DNA from: Elusimicrobiota bacterium
GTDB lineage: Bacteria > Elusimicrobiota > Elusimicrobia > UBA1565 > UBA9628
Direction: 5' to 3'
Length of the DNA: 64,000 nucleotides
Assembly: GCA_028868375.1 (NCBI GenBank)
Contig: JAGWUP010000007.1
Location: 62,001 to 126,000, forward strand
Under the pieces are notes generated by a model, which was given only the letters and a program-made list of their open reading frames with translations, did not search any database and was not told the origin of the DNA. The position numbers and the translations under genes are program-made. How positions within the stretch are numbered: position 1 is the first letter of the stretch; each line of letters begins with the position of its first letter. Positions 18,129 through 27,798 of the stretch are shown here, piece by piece.

Positions 18129-19587
18129 ATGGCCTTGTCTGACATTTCAAAAAAGATATTTAAAGACGCTGTTAAGAAAGAAGTATTAAAAGAATTAGTT
18201 AAGCGTCAAATAGAAGAAGCTGAAAGAAAATTTGAATTCCTTAAAAAGGCCGAAGAAGACGGATTATGTCCAGTTTGTTTTAATAAAGACGCTCCAGGAT
18301 CCTGCTCCTGTTTAATAAAGGCCGAATCCCTAAGTAAGCCTCCAGTTAGCGAAGCACAGCGCAAGGCAATGCACGCCGCTGCTAATGGACACAGTACATT
18401 AGGAATTCCTAAAAGTGTAGGAGAAGACTTTAGTGCTGCTGATCCAGGCGGTAAATTACCAGAAAAGAAAAAGACTAAAAAAGCAGAAGAATCAGAATCA
18501 TCTCTAGGCAAACAGTCATCCGAAGGAGTAGGTTCTGCCAGTGGGGATGCTGCTTCTATGTCTCAGCAAATGCACATGTCAGAAGATTCCGGTTCTCCTA
18601 CGAGCGTAAGTGAGGCAAAAAAAATAGTTGAAAAAGGTGAAGATATAGCTTCTGATGGGTTAGCGCCCAGATATTCAGAAGATGTAGGCGAATCCACTAA
18701 AGGTTCTAAGTCTCCTTCTTCTGTAAAAGAAGCTAAGAAATTTGTAGAAAAGGCTGAAGAATCCCATTCAGAATCAGGCTCTATGTCGGATGGTGAAAAT
18801 TCTATGAGTGTAAGTACGTCTGAAAGCGATGGAGAACAAGAAGTCAGAGTAAGAGCTAAGCTTCCAATTGAAAAGGGAGAAGATTTCGACAATAATGAAG
18901 GAAAAACCGTTAGGTCTAAAATAGACGGTAAAGTTCCTGCTCCTGCTGGTAAAAGAAATCCTAAAACAGCTCCAAATAATTCAGTTAAATCTAAAAAATT
19001 AGATGACAATGACCAATCTGGAGATGCAAAAAATGCAGTCAAGAAAAGTCCTCCTTCAATAAAACATTCGGATAGCAAAAATTTAGGGAAATCAGAAAAT
19101 CTAAAGAAAATGGGTCCAACCGGCGATGCTAATATGGGTATGTCATTTAGTGAAAAGAAATCAAAGCTAAATAAACAAGCCGGAATGCAGGCTCCAAAAG
19201 CTGGGGTGGCAGGGGCTGCTGGGGCAGCAATGGGTAGGCCGGGAGGAATGAGAATGGCTGAAAAAGTAGGAGCACCTCCTCCAGCTATGCCTAAAACATC
19301 AAACACCGCCAAACCAGTTATGCCCAAAGCACCTCCAGCGATGAAATCTGAATTAGGAAAGGCCAGACCAAACATAGGAGAAGTTAAAGGAGATGCTTTA
19401 CAGGGGGCCCATGAAGCAGCAAAGCCTCCTAAAGCTAAGATGCCAAATGTTGCTGATCCTGTAACTCATATGAATAGACAACAGGAATTTCAGAGTTTCA
19501 TGCCGCGCGGAAAGTTCGATAAAAATGAATTAGGAAAGTGTGCTCGGATGTCATAAAGCCGAACATGCTCCAAATGGAAAATGTTAA
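18129..19587 (+). CDS. low-complexity protein with zinc-finger ends, 485 aa, one CGG shift
   Basis: Read as join(18129..19544,19546..19587). N-terminal helix, then CPVCFNKDAPGSCSC near residue 50. The middle is long, disordered, Ser/Glu/Lys- then Ala/Gly/Pro-rich, with repeated KKIVEKGED / KKFVEKAEE-like units. The shift adds the last 13 residues and completes a second Cys/His cluster (C-x2-CHKAEHAPNGKC). Without it the protein would lose three of its four terminal zinc ligands. Function unknown; late-gene position suggests a virion or scaffold role. Confidence 0.7.
19545..19548 (+). other. CGGA +1 recoding site
   Basis: In phase after GCT. The zero frame stops at 19554-19556; the shift yields a CxxCH-type zinc motif. 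Confidence 0.8.
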
Positions 19588-19631
19588 TATAGACTTTAAT
19601 CTAAGTATATTTAAATATACAATAAAAATAT

Positions 19632-20765
19632 ATGTATATTAAAAATCCTATATATGAAATTAACAATTTTATAGTTTTTTTAAAAAGTTTTGGCTATAAA
19701 ATAGTTAATATCCCAAATTTTTTAAATTCTAATACAAAAGTGTATATAGAGTGTAATAATAAACATAAATACGAAACTATTGCTAAATTATTAATTAAAG
19801 GATGTAGATGTAAAGAATGCTATCGTGCTAGCATGAGAAAGCCGCTACAAAAAGTTGTGGAATATTTTGTTAAAGAAGGATATGAAATATTAGATCATAG
19901 TAATTATTCCGGTCTTATGTCAAAAATAATTACAAAATGTCCTAAAAATCATAAATATATAGTAACTATAAATAATTTTATAAAAGGATATAGATGTAAG
20001 AAATGCTCTCAATCAAAAGAATTCAAAATGAATAGTTTACGACACAAGAAATTAATTGAAAAAGTTTATAAAATAACAGATTCTGAAAAATATAAAATTA
20101 TGTTTAGACCAGAGTACTTAACTGTAAAAGATAAAATAAAATTATTGTGTCCTAAAGAACATATCTGGGATACAATAGTGTCAGATTTTTTGGGTGGTCA
20201 TAGATGTTCTCATTGTAGTTATATTTTGAGAGGAGAAAATAAAAGAACACCATTAGAAAATGTAATATATGAATTTTTCAAAAATGGATATACTATATTA
20301 GATCATTCTATGTATAAAAATATTCATAGCAAATTATTAGTTTTATGCCCATATAAACATAAAATATATAAAAATTTTAAGAGTTTTAAAAACGGATATA
20401 GGTGTGAAATTTGTTTTCATAAACATTCTGTTCCAGAGTTAGAAATCTACAATTTTGTTAAATATTTTTATTCTGATTCGCTTAATGGTTTTAAAATTCC
20501 TAAAAGCAGATTTGAATTAGATATTTACATCCCTTCTTTAAATAAGGCTATAGAATTTGACGGTACATATTGGCATTCTCAAAAGAATTTAAACTATAGA
20601 CCAGAAAGAGATTTATTTAAAAATCAACAATGTAAAGAATCTGGTATAGATCTTTTAAGAATAAAAGAAGAAGATTATAAAGAAAATAAGGAATTTATTT
20701 TTAGACTTATATTAGCTTTTTTGAACAATACTAATCTTAATAATGAAGAGATTTTAGGAGTATAA
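19632..20765 (+). CDS. homing-type endonuclease, four zinc ribbons plus Vsr-like domain, 377 aa
   Basis: Four modules (Y-x-I ... C-x-xxH ... GYRCxxC) at about 15-65, 75-125, 155-200 and 215-260, then the nuclease core ELDIYIPS ... AIEFDGTYWHS and LLRIKEEDY. This copy has no CGG and runs through the region where 11627 and 15012 shift, so it serves as an internal control for those reconstructions. Very AT-rich. It stops 1 base before the sheath ATG and its last codons contain the TAATCTTAAT element of the sheath gene. Confidence 0.8.
   Translation: MYIKNPIYEINNFIVFLKSFGYKIVNIPNFLNSNTKVYIECNNKHKYETIAKLLIKGCRCKECYRASMRKPLQKVVEYFVKEGYEILDHSNYSGLMSKIITKCPKNHKYIVTINNFIKGYRCKKCSQSKEFKMNSLRHKKLIEKVYKITDSEKYKIMFRPEYLTVKDKIKLLCPKEHIWDTIVSDFLGGHRCSHCSYILRGENKRTPLENVIYEFFKNGYTILDHSMYKNIHSKLLVLCPYKHKIYKNFKSFKNGYRCEICFHKHSVPELEIYNFVKYFYSDSLNGFKIPKSRFELDIYIPSLNKAIEFDGTYWHSQKNLNYRPERDLFKNQQCKESGIDLLRIKEEDYKENKEFIFRLILAFLNNTNLNNEEILGV
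20732..20741 (+). promoter_or_regulatory. YAATCTTTAT-like element inside an endonuclease gene
   Basis: TAATCTTAAT, 25 bases before the sheath ATG, lying within the 3' coding end of the endonuclease. The sheath keeps its own signal despite the insertion. Confidence 0.4.
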
Positions 20766-20766
20766 A

Positions 20767-23700
20767 ATGCCGATAACTACAGTATATCAAGGTCAAACTT
20801 TAACACGGACCTGGGGCATATTCATCTATTAGTGTCGCCCCATCTAATTCAAATGTAGCAGCAAGTGGTGTTCTTATGCTGGTCGGGGAATCACGGATCT
20901 GGCCCTGATTATACACTGGAGCAGGATATTACGCAAAATTTCTTTGCCCCTTCTCAATACGCATCTGTAGTTTCAAAATATGGTTCAGGAAATTTAGTGG
21001 ATGCATTCTTAAATGCTATCCAAGCTTCTAGTGACCCGCAAATCCAAGGTTCCCCCAACCTTATCTATCTGCTAAAAACAAATGTTTCTACGAAAGCAAC
21101 TTATACTATAGCAGATGCCGGATTAGGGAATTATGCTGTAGTTTCTGACAAAAGCTGGGGTGCTTTAGGTAATGCAATTTATGGTTATGTAAATGCAAAC
21201 ACTAGCGAAGTAGCCCCTACCGAAACCTTTACTTTAGTTCCTAGTGAAGCTAGTTCAGCAACTCTTTCTTTTAGAGTAAATGGTGGAGCAGTTCAAACCG
21301 TTACCATGCCTGCCGGAGCTAGTGCAGTACCTACTATTACCGGGGCAGCAGGATTAGATTTAATATTCACTTCAAATCCTGGAACTTCAAATAGTTTAAA
21401 TAATGTTAACAGTGGAGAATTTAATACCAATAACGGTGGTGGTGGCTTATTGGCTACTGGTGGAGTTTCCAGAGGAATATTATCTGGAATTGCAGCCACT
21501 GCCGATTTAGCTCTCGGAGTTTCAGGCTCTGTCGCTACATTTACATTAAGTAATGGTCCTACTTCTTGGGGAAATACTCCTTCAGTTGGCGATGTTCTTT
21601 TTATGCCAAGCACTTCAGTCTTGGCAGATACAGGGAATAATAATGGTTTTTATTTAGTTACTGCCGCTACCGCTTTAACAATAACTGCAACAAAGATTTC
21701 TATTGCTGGAACCCTAACAGCAGTTGCTGCTGTTGCAATCACTGCTACCGCCTCAAGCTATATAGAATGTTTTAGTCCAGTTACAATACAGGCAGTTTCA
21801 GGCGCAGATAGAGGTGCAATAACCGGATTAGCTTCTGGAACTACACTGGCTGGCAGTGCAGTTTCTGGTCAGTCTATAACATTAACTCTGTCCACCAGTT
21901 GGGCAGTTCAACCACAACCAGGTGATTGGCTATTAATTCCTTCTACTGCTCCTGCTGGTTGGAATACCGCTAATTATGGCGTATATAGCGTAACATCATC
22001 TACTTCTACTACTGCAATTGTAAGTAGAGTTAGCAATGGCGCTCCTGTTGCCTTTAGTGCAACAGCTTTAGGTGCTACTGGAGCTTCTTCTCTATTACAA
22101 GTTTTAAGACCATACATAAATGGTGTAGGCAAATCGGTTGAAATATTTGACGGTGCAGGGGCAGTTAATATAAATACTGAATTATTGCAAGGAACCGGGG
22201 CCTCTGCTACCAGTGCAGTTTCTTGGATTTCTACTAGTTCCAGTCCACAAATAATAACTAGCGGAACTGAATATAGTGCTACACTTTCTTTAAATAGAAA
22301 GTCAGACAATAAAACAGATACTTTGACTGGTGGAGGCACAGTTGCATTGCTTGTTGGATATAATGGCACTACGGCTAGTTTAACAATAGGAATTACTTCT
22401 GGTGCCCCTAGTTTATCAACTACCGTAACTGGTGGTTCTGGCGCTAGTATAGCCGCATTTAATCCTCTTGCTATAGGGCTAAATACATTATCAGACTTAG
22501 CTAGCTGGCTAAATTCACAGCCTGGATATTCTGCCGCTGTTGCAACTGCGCTTGTAGGGCAATTGCCAATAGCAGTTCAAAATTCATTAAATAATGTTTA
22601 TGAATGGAGATTAGATCAGGGCACCTATAACATTTGCAATAGTGAAGGTGTTTCTCAACCCGGCAGAATAAAGAATGATGCATATTCTTTCTTCACAGCA
22701 GTAGCACAAAATAGCACTCTATGCTTACTATCTGCTGTTGGTGGAAACAATAATATACCTGCTCAACCAACCACTGGATTGCCAGACGTAACCCCCTCTG
22801 TTGTGGGTGGAACATCTGCTGTTCCTACGACTACGGTTCCTTCATTATCATTCTATTTAGCTGGTGGAGCTAAGGGTGGTACAACTAATTCCAATGTTAC
22901 CGGGGCAATTGATGCTTGCCAAAAAATAACCGGCAACTTCTTAGTTACTCTATTCTCACAAAATGCTACACTAGATGCAACTTCTGGTTTAACTGATTCT
23001 TCTTCAACGTATACCGTAGATTCAATAAATGCATATGCAAAAAGCCATGTATTGCTTATGTCTACTATTAAACAGAAGGGCAATAGACAAGCTTTCTGCT
23101 CAAAGAGAGATACATTTGCAAATGTTAAATTAGCTGCTAATAATTTAGCTTCTGCTAGAGTTTCACTATGTTTCCAAGATTTTAAACAAGTTAATTCTCA
23201 AGGAAGCATAGTTCAATTCCAGCCATGGATGGGTGCTGTTTTGGCTGCTGGTATGCAAGCTGCTGGTTTCTATAAGGCTATTTTTAATAAACTAGTTAAT
23301 ACTTCTGGTGTATTACAAAATAGTGCTGGTCCGAATACTCCTCCTGATTTTAGCGATCAATCGACTGGAAATGTTACTGACGCATTAAATAATGGTCTAT
23401 TGGTTTGTCAGAGATCCTCAACTGGCGGTTTTAAATTCGTATCTGACCAAACCACTTATGGTGTTGATAGTAACTTTGTATATAATAGCATTCAGGCCGT
23501 TTATGCAGCAGATGTAGTTGCTTTGACTACTGCACAAAGAGTCCAAAACGCATTCGTTGGTCAATCTTTGGCAGATGTTTCAGCAGCTATTATGTCAAGC
23601 TTTATTTCTGGCGTATTAGCAGACATGAAGAGACTAAAACTGATAGCGGCTTCAAGCGATGCACCTGCTGGATATAAAGGATTAAGCGTCAGCATAAGTG

Positions 23701-23799
23701 GTCCGGTAGCATTAGTAAGTGTGAATATTAAGTTAGCTACTGCACGGATACTTAATCCCAATTAGCTTCTTGGTTAGCCAGGTAACCAGTTCGGCTTAA
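20767..23799 (+). CDS. contractile tail sheath protein, 1009 aa, three CGG shifts
   Basis: Read as join(20767..20805,20807..20893,20895..23744,23746..23799). The N-terminus (PGAYSSISVAPS ... GVLMLVGES-G-SGPD) is typical of sheath proteins and only appears after two shifts. The middle holds beta-rich inserted modules with GD-x-L-x-(I/M)-PS ... Y-x-V (near residues 235-280 and 360-400). The C-terminal third is the conserved sheath core. The third shift replaces a six-residue tail by TA-G-YLIPISFLVSQVTSSA, a beta-strand end like those that link neighbouring sheath subunits. Followed by the tube gene, as usual. Confidence 0.85.
20806..20809 (+). other. CGGA +1 recoding site (sheath 1)
   Basis: In phase after ACA, codon 14. 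The zero frame stops at 20830-20832. Confidence 0.85.
20894..20897 (+). other. CGGA +1 recoding site (sheath 2)
   Basis: In phase after TCA, in the frame set by the first site. Without it translation ends at 20906-20908. Gly gives LVGES-G-SGPD, a usual sheath pattern. Confidence 0.9.
23745..23748 (+). other. CGGA +1 recoding site (sheath 3)
   Basis: In phase after GCA. The zero frame ends at 23763-23765 with a short hydrophilic tail; the shifted one adds 17 residues ending at 23799. Confidence 0.75.
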
Positions 23800-23804
23800 A
23801 GTAG

Positions 23805-23814
23805 TAATCTTTTA
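23805..23814 (+). promoter_or_regulatory. YAATCTTTAT-like element
   Basis: TAATCTTTTA, 16 bases before the tube ATG, followed by AAGGAG. Confidence 0.45.
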
Positions 23815-23830
23815 GTAAGGAGATAATTCA

Positions 23831-24353
23831 ATGGCAGCTTTCAGTCCATCAAATGCAGCAGCACAAACTATGCATGGCGCTAGAGCCAAGCTTTATGTAA
23901 ATGGGCATCTAGTAGGTATATTTAGTCAGTGCTCATACGGAGTCAGTTATGACTCTACCCCTGTCTATGTTTTAGGCAAAGTATCTCCGGCAGAAATAGT
24001 ATTGTCAGGCCAAGAGCCTATTTCAGTTACAGCTACTGGTTGGAGAATAGTAAATGATCCAGCCTCATCGGTTCCTTATCTAGGCCCATTTGATCCTAAT
24101 ACAGTATCAATGCCTAAGTTGTCTGATATAATAAATCAATCGGATTCTGTATTAGATCTACACGACCTTCAGACTAATCAAGTTGTATTACATGTAGAAG
24201 GGGTCAAAGTTATTAGTTTTACTACCAATATAACCTCTCGTGGACTTCAAGAAATCACCCGGTAACTTTTTGGGTAAGAGAGCCGGCGATGAATCTGACA
24301 ACGGGGCAGCTCAAGTTGATCCTGCTGGTTCAGTTTCGGATTCATTCCAATAA
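23831..24353 (+). CDS. tail tube protein, 173 aa, one CGG shift
   Basis: Read as join(23831..24259,24261..24353). Directly after the sheath gene and of usual tube length. The beta-barrel-like body (GARAKLYVNGHLVGIFSQC, then EPISVTATGWRI) matches myovirus tube proteins. The zero frame stops directly after CGG; the shift adds an acidic, flexible tail of 30 residues. A terminator follows 24 bases later. Confidence 0.8.
24260..24263 (+). other. CGGT +1 recoding site masking a stop
   Basis: In phase after ACC and followed by a zero-frame TAA (CGG TAA). The shifted frame runs to 24353. Confidence 0.8.
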
Positions 24354-24376
24354 TAGATAAAATAAATAGATTATTT

Positions 24377-24405
24377 AAAAGAGCCAGTTTTTACTGGCTC
24401 TTTTT
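24377..24405. terminator. bidirectional terminator
   Basis: Perfect 11-bp stem AAAAGAGCCAG / CTGGCTCTTTT with a short T/A loop, A-tract on one side and T-tract on the other, between convergent genes. Confidence 0.9.
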
Positions 24406-24609
24406 CTTTTCCTTGTATAGTTCCAATAATTTAGAATCTTCTGGGCTTAATTTAGAATAAGAAACTACATCATAATCTAAATCAGTGTAATCATTTTCTA
24501 ATTCACATATAAATTCTGCTACTTCATCTATTTCTTTTGATTCAAAATAGTCGTATTGCCATCCACCATGACTATAAAAAACCATATATCCCTTGTCTAT
24601 ATCATTCAT
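24391..24609 (-). CDS. hypothetical protein, 72 aa
   Basis: Small acidic protein (FESKEIDEVAEFICELEND) with no motif recognised. Transcribed with the gene at 24612, whose stop lies 2 bases away from its start. Function unknown. Confidence 0.7.
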   Translation of the reverse strand: MNDIDKGYMVFYSHGGWQYDYFESKEIDEVAEFICELENDYTDLDYDVVSYSKLSPEDSKLLELYKEKKKSQ

Positions 24610-24611
24610 AA

Positions 24612-24929
24612 TTATTCCTTTAATTTAAAATCAAAGCAATTACAAGAATCTGACACACACACACCATTGCCAGCATGTTTATTGGCAGTATGACTACAAA
24701 TACAGACATTATCTTCGTTTTTACTCCAACTTAAAATATAATCAGATTTTCCTTTTAAATCTTTTTGTATATTATTTTCTACTTCTGCCATTTTAGCTGC
24801 TGATTTTATTTTATTTAAAACATCTAAATAAGGATCAGATTTAGGATTTAAACTACCTGCTAATAAGTAATCATACCAATAATTAATTAATTCAATATCA
24901 CCCTTAGAAAGTTCTATTTTAACAGTCAT
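24612..24929 (-). CDS. Cys-rich C-terminal protein, 105 aa
   Basis: Helical first two thirds, then CICSHTANKH ... CVSDSCNCF, a compact Cys/His cluster that probably binds metal. Forms a two-gene leftward unit with 24391. Function unknown. Confidence 0.7.
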   Translation of the reverse strand: MTVKIELSKGDIELINYWYDYLLAGSLNPKSDPYLDVLNKIKSAAKMAEVENNIQKDLKGKSDYILSWSKNEDNVCICSHTANKHAGNGVCVSDSCNCFDFKLKE

Positions 24930-24938
24930 AATCTTTAT
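24929..24938 (+). promoter_or_regulatory. YAATCTTTAT element
   Basis: TAATCTTTAT, 24 bases before the ATG at 24963, touching the start codon of the leftward gene. Confidence 0.4.
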
Positions 24939-24962
24939 GTTATCAGATTAGATAGAGATCCT

Positions 24963-25184
24963 ATGTCAGACTTTCCCTATGATCCTAACTTTCAATTACT
25001 AGAAGATATTAATCCTAAACCTATAAAAGGCAGGAAAATAAGAAATAAATCAACTGAACATAGAAGAACTTGCTATATTTGTGGCCTAAGATTTGAAGAC
25101 GAACCTGTACAGATTAAATGTACAACCTGTAAAATATCTATTTGTATAAATTGTAAATCTTTGGTTTATCCTATTAGGTCCTAA
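24963..25184 (+). CDS. zinc-ribbon protein, 73 aa
   Basis: CYICGLRF ... IKCTTCKISICINCKS gives three CxxC pairs, typical of a small zinc-binding fold. Its end overlaps the end of the convergent spike gene by 11 bases. Function unknown. Confidence 0.7.
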   Translation: MSDFPYDPNFQLLEDINPKPIKGRKIRNKSTEHRRTCYICGLRFEDEPVQIKCTTCKISICINCKSLVYPIRS

Positions 25185-27093
25185 AAATAGTCCAATCCAT
25201 TTCTATAGTATTGCCAGTTCCTGGAGAACTACTTAAGGTTACAGTAAAGCCTGTTGTAGATTTAGTTGTTACTAAGCCATTTATTACTCCAGGAGATCCT
25301 CCTGTAGCTGTAAAATTAAATATAGTTAAATAATTACTATCTGGTTCTGTTATTGTTTCATTTATTGGGGTCGGGAAAGTAACAGAAACTGTTGTTGTAG
25401 ACCCCGTTATGCCAGTAATTTTACCACACTGTCTAGGTCCTATTGCATAGCCAGATGAATCTGCATTAGGAAACCAGCCTCCCGCTGCTATTGGAGTATA
25501 ACGCAATTGTCCATACGTTGAATCTCTCCAAATAGACCCCCCTACAGCAGGAACCATAGGTCTTTGATAAGTCATCGGACACTGAAATGCTGCTGAGTCT
25601 ACATAAATTCTTGCTGATCCTCCGCCACCACTAGAACTAGTTAATCCTGTCCTTCCTATGCCTGGAGTTGTTCCTGAAGAGGCTGTAGATATTTCAGATT
25701 CATCATTTGAACTATTGTTATTAAAAAATACTTCTCCCTCAAAAAATGGATATGTTATTACAGGAACATCGTATAGCCAATTGCCTCCTGCTCCTATAGT
25801 ATTTATGCTCAAATTATCATTTACCCAATAAACATGACCTGGAATATTTAAAGATCCTATTATAAAATTACTTATTATGGTGTGGGCAGATCCGGTATCT
25901 AACATAATTAAATTATTGGTTGCTCCATTTTCATCCATAAAACAATTAGAACAATATAATTTTGGAGAAGTATTAGAAACTGATCCGGTATATATATTTA
26001 TTTTAATATAGATTGTCCCAGCTTTATCTACCCCACTGCTTTCAAAATAAGTATTTGTACAAATCACTCCTGTATCCATATATAACATATAAGATGTTAA
26101 TGATGTATTTGGTATTAAAAACACATTAGTTAAGAATACATTTGAAGTATAACTAGATAGATTATTTGATACATTACAAAATATAACTTTTAAACATGCA
26201 CCTGTCGCATAACTACTAAACACATTGCTTATATATATATTATAAGTAGGTTGAGATGAGCTAGCAGTTATACTAATATTATCTCCTCCAAAATTTGTAA
26301 ATTTGCAATTTTTTATAAATATGTTATTTGCTGATAGTATAGTCAATCCTGTTGAATTTCCAGTATTATTGCTTTCAAATAATACATTTTCTAATGTAAT
26401 GTAAGATACATTGGACGTTGAACCGTCTCCTATTTGTATAACTGGGGAACTAGTGGAGAACGGTTTAAATATAGTCCCACCATTTGAAGAACCAGATATT
26501 TTTATATTAGATTTTATTATGGAATTTATATTTATTAAATAAGTTCCGGAAGGGAATAGAATTGTCCCTCCATTTGAAGCAGAGTCAATAGTGCCTTGAA
26601 TTGCATTAGTATCATTCGCTATACCGTCTCCTTTTGCACCAAACCATTGCGGATAAATTATTGTATTTCCTGAGAAAATTACCGGAATAGTACTTAAAGA
26701 TGCAAAAGAAAATATATTAGAAATAGGAGCTATAATATTAGAATTAAATGTTAATTGTATTCCGCTTTGTATATTTAATAAAGCATCATTATCAAATACA
26801 ACTATTACATTATTAGGAAATGTAATATTTTGAGATATTTTATAAGTTCCTCTTGGAAATAATAGATATCCTCCACCTTGTCCAGATATATCATTTATCG
26901 CTTTATTAATAGAGGGGGTTTCATCAATAGAATTATTTCCTATGGCTCCATAATTTAAAACACTAAATTGACTTTGTAAATTATTTCTTATATTAACTAA
27001 AGTTTTAAATATAAAGTCATTTGTAGGCAATAATGTGTTGGATTGAATATCAAGATAATCTATAAAAGAATTATTTAAAAAATTAGAAGCCAT
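25174..27093 (-). CDS. tail spike with pectate-lyase-like beta-helix, 639 aa
   Basis: Two copies of the pectate lyase 3 superfamily entry pattern: VLNYGAIGNNSIDETPSINK near residue 40 and WFGAKGDGIANDTNAIQ near 150, each followed by GG-x-xLFPxGTY. Asn/Ser/Ile-rich beta-helix rungs continue to about 430, then a Gly/Ser linker and a C-terminal domain. Such spikes bind or cut host polysaccharide. No in-phase CGG. Divergent from the gene at 27145, with mirror-image YAATCTTTAT elements between them. Confidence 0.8.
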   Translation of the reverse strand: MASNFLNNSFIDYLDIQSNTLLPTNDFIFKTLVNIRNNLQSQFSVLNYGAIGNNSIDETPSINKAINDISGQGGGYLLFPRGTYKISQNITFPNNVIVVFDNDALLNIQSGIQLTFNSNIIAPISNIFSFASLSTIPVIFSGNTIIYPQWFGAKGDGIANDTNAIQGTIDSASNGGTILFPSGTYLININSIIKSNIKISGSSNGGTIFKPFSTSSPVIQIGDGSTSNVSYITLENVLFESNNTGNSTGLTILSANNIFIKNCKFTNFGGDNISITASSSQPTYNIYISNVFSSYATGACLKVIFCNVSNNLSSYTSNVFLTNVFLIPNTSLTSYMLYMDTGVICTNTYFESSGVDKAGTIYIKINIYTGSVSNTSPKLYCSNCFMDENGATNNLIMLDTGSAHTIISNFIIGSLNIPGHVYWVNDNLSINTIGAGGNWLYDVPVITYPFFEGEVFFNNNSSNDESEISTASSGTTPGIGRTGLTSSSGGGGSARIYVDSAAFQCPMTYQRPMVPAVGGSIWRDSTYGQLRYTPIAAGGWFPNADSSGYAIGPRQCGKITGITGSTTTVSVTFPTPINETITEPDSNYLTIFNFTATGGSPGVINGLVTTKSTTGFTVTLSSSPGTGNTIEMDWTIFRT

Positions 27094-27098
27094 ATAAG

Positions 27099-27108
27099 TT
27101 AAAGATTA
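27099..27108 (-). promoter_or_regulatory. YAATCTTTAT-like element, leftward
   Basis: TAATCTTTAA on the minus strand, 5 bases before the spike ATG; mirror of the element at 27120. Confidence 0.5.
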
Positions 27109-27119
27109 ATTTTTAGTAT

Positions 27120-27129
27120 TAATCTTTAT
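27120..27129 (+). promoter_or_regulatory. YAATCTTTAT element, rightward
   Basis: TAATCTTTAT, 15 bases before the ATG at 27145, with AAAGG between. Together with 27099-27108 it forms a palindrome. Confidence 0.5.
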
Positions 27130-27144
27130 GTAAAGGCATAAATT

Positions 27145-27786
27145 ATGGCACAAGCTCAATATTTAGTTTCTTCATTAACTGCAAATGGAGCCGCTACTGG
27201 AGTAATAACAGTAGCTTCTACTATGGGCTTCAGAAAAGGCGCGCTATGTTATATGAATGGAACTGGTTTAACGTCACAAGAAGTTAGAATTATGAATATT
27301 GTAAACGGAACCCAAATGACGGTTCGTTTAACTAGCGATCCAGTTGGTTATGGCGGCAGCAGCATGGCTGCATTTACCACAGCAGCCTCTAGCTCAATCA
27401 CTCAACCGTCTCAAGTTGTAGATGACCATGATGAAGCAGTAGTTAATCAAGTGCTAAGTACAAATGGAACACTAGTCCCATTAAGAGCAGATAAAAATGG
27501 CAGAATAGATGATGTTGGTTCAAACGGTACGTATTCAGAAGTTTTAGTTGGAACCAGTGCTACTTTATTGGGCGGCCTTGCCAATAGAAAAGCTATTAGT
27601 ATTTTTAATAATGGTCCAAATACTATTTATTTAGGTTTTGATAGTAGTGTTACTTCCAGCAATGGTTTCCCATTATCAACAAACGGAGAAATAGACTATA
27701 AATTAAGTGAAGAAACTACTGTATATGCAATTTGTTCTGTTGCTCAGATTAGTGGTGGTGGAACAAGAATACAAGAAGTAGCTTAA
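27145..27786 (+). CDS. virion surface protein, 213 aa
   Basis: Beta-rich, small residues, typical of a capsid fibre or tail-associated protein. The final domain (EVLVGTSATLLGGLANRKAI) resembles the short C-terminal beta-domain often found in phage fibres. No in-phase CGG. Leads an operon with 27799, 29150 and 29461. Confidence 0.65.
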   Translation: MAQAQYLVSSLTANGAATGVITVASTMGFRKGALCYMNGTGLTSQEVRIMNIVNGTQMTVRLTSDPVGYGGSSMAAFTTAASSSITQPSQVVDDHDEAVVNQVLSTNGTLVPLRADKNGRIDDVGSNGTYSEVLVGTSATLLGGLANRKAISIFNNGPNTIYLGFDSSVTSSNGFPLSTNGEIDYKLSEETTVYAICSVAQISGGGTRIQEVA

Positions 27787-27798
27787 GGAGTTCGGTGA

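Noticed and set aside
18563-19375. Leftward 270-codon frame
   Set aside because: It is antisense to the low-complexity gene at 18129 and mirrors its repeats.
21293-23761. Several leftward frames in the sheath gene
   Set aside because: They are shadows of the long Ala/Thr/Ser-rich sheath frame and lack ribosome sites.
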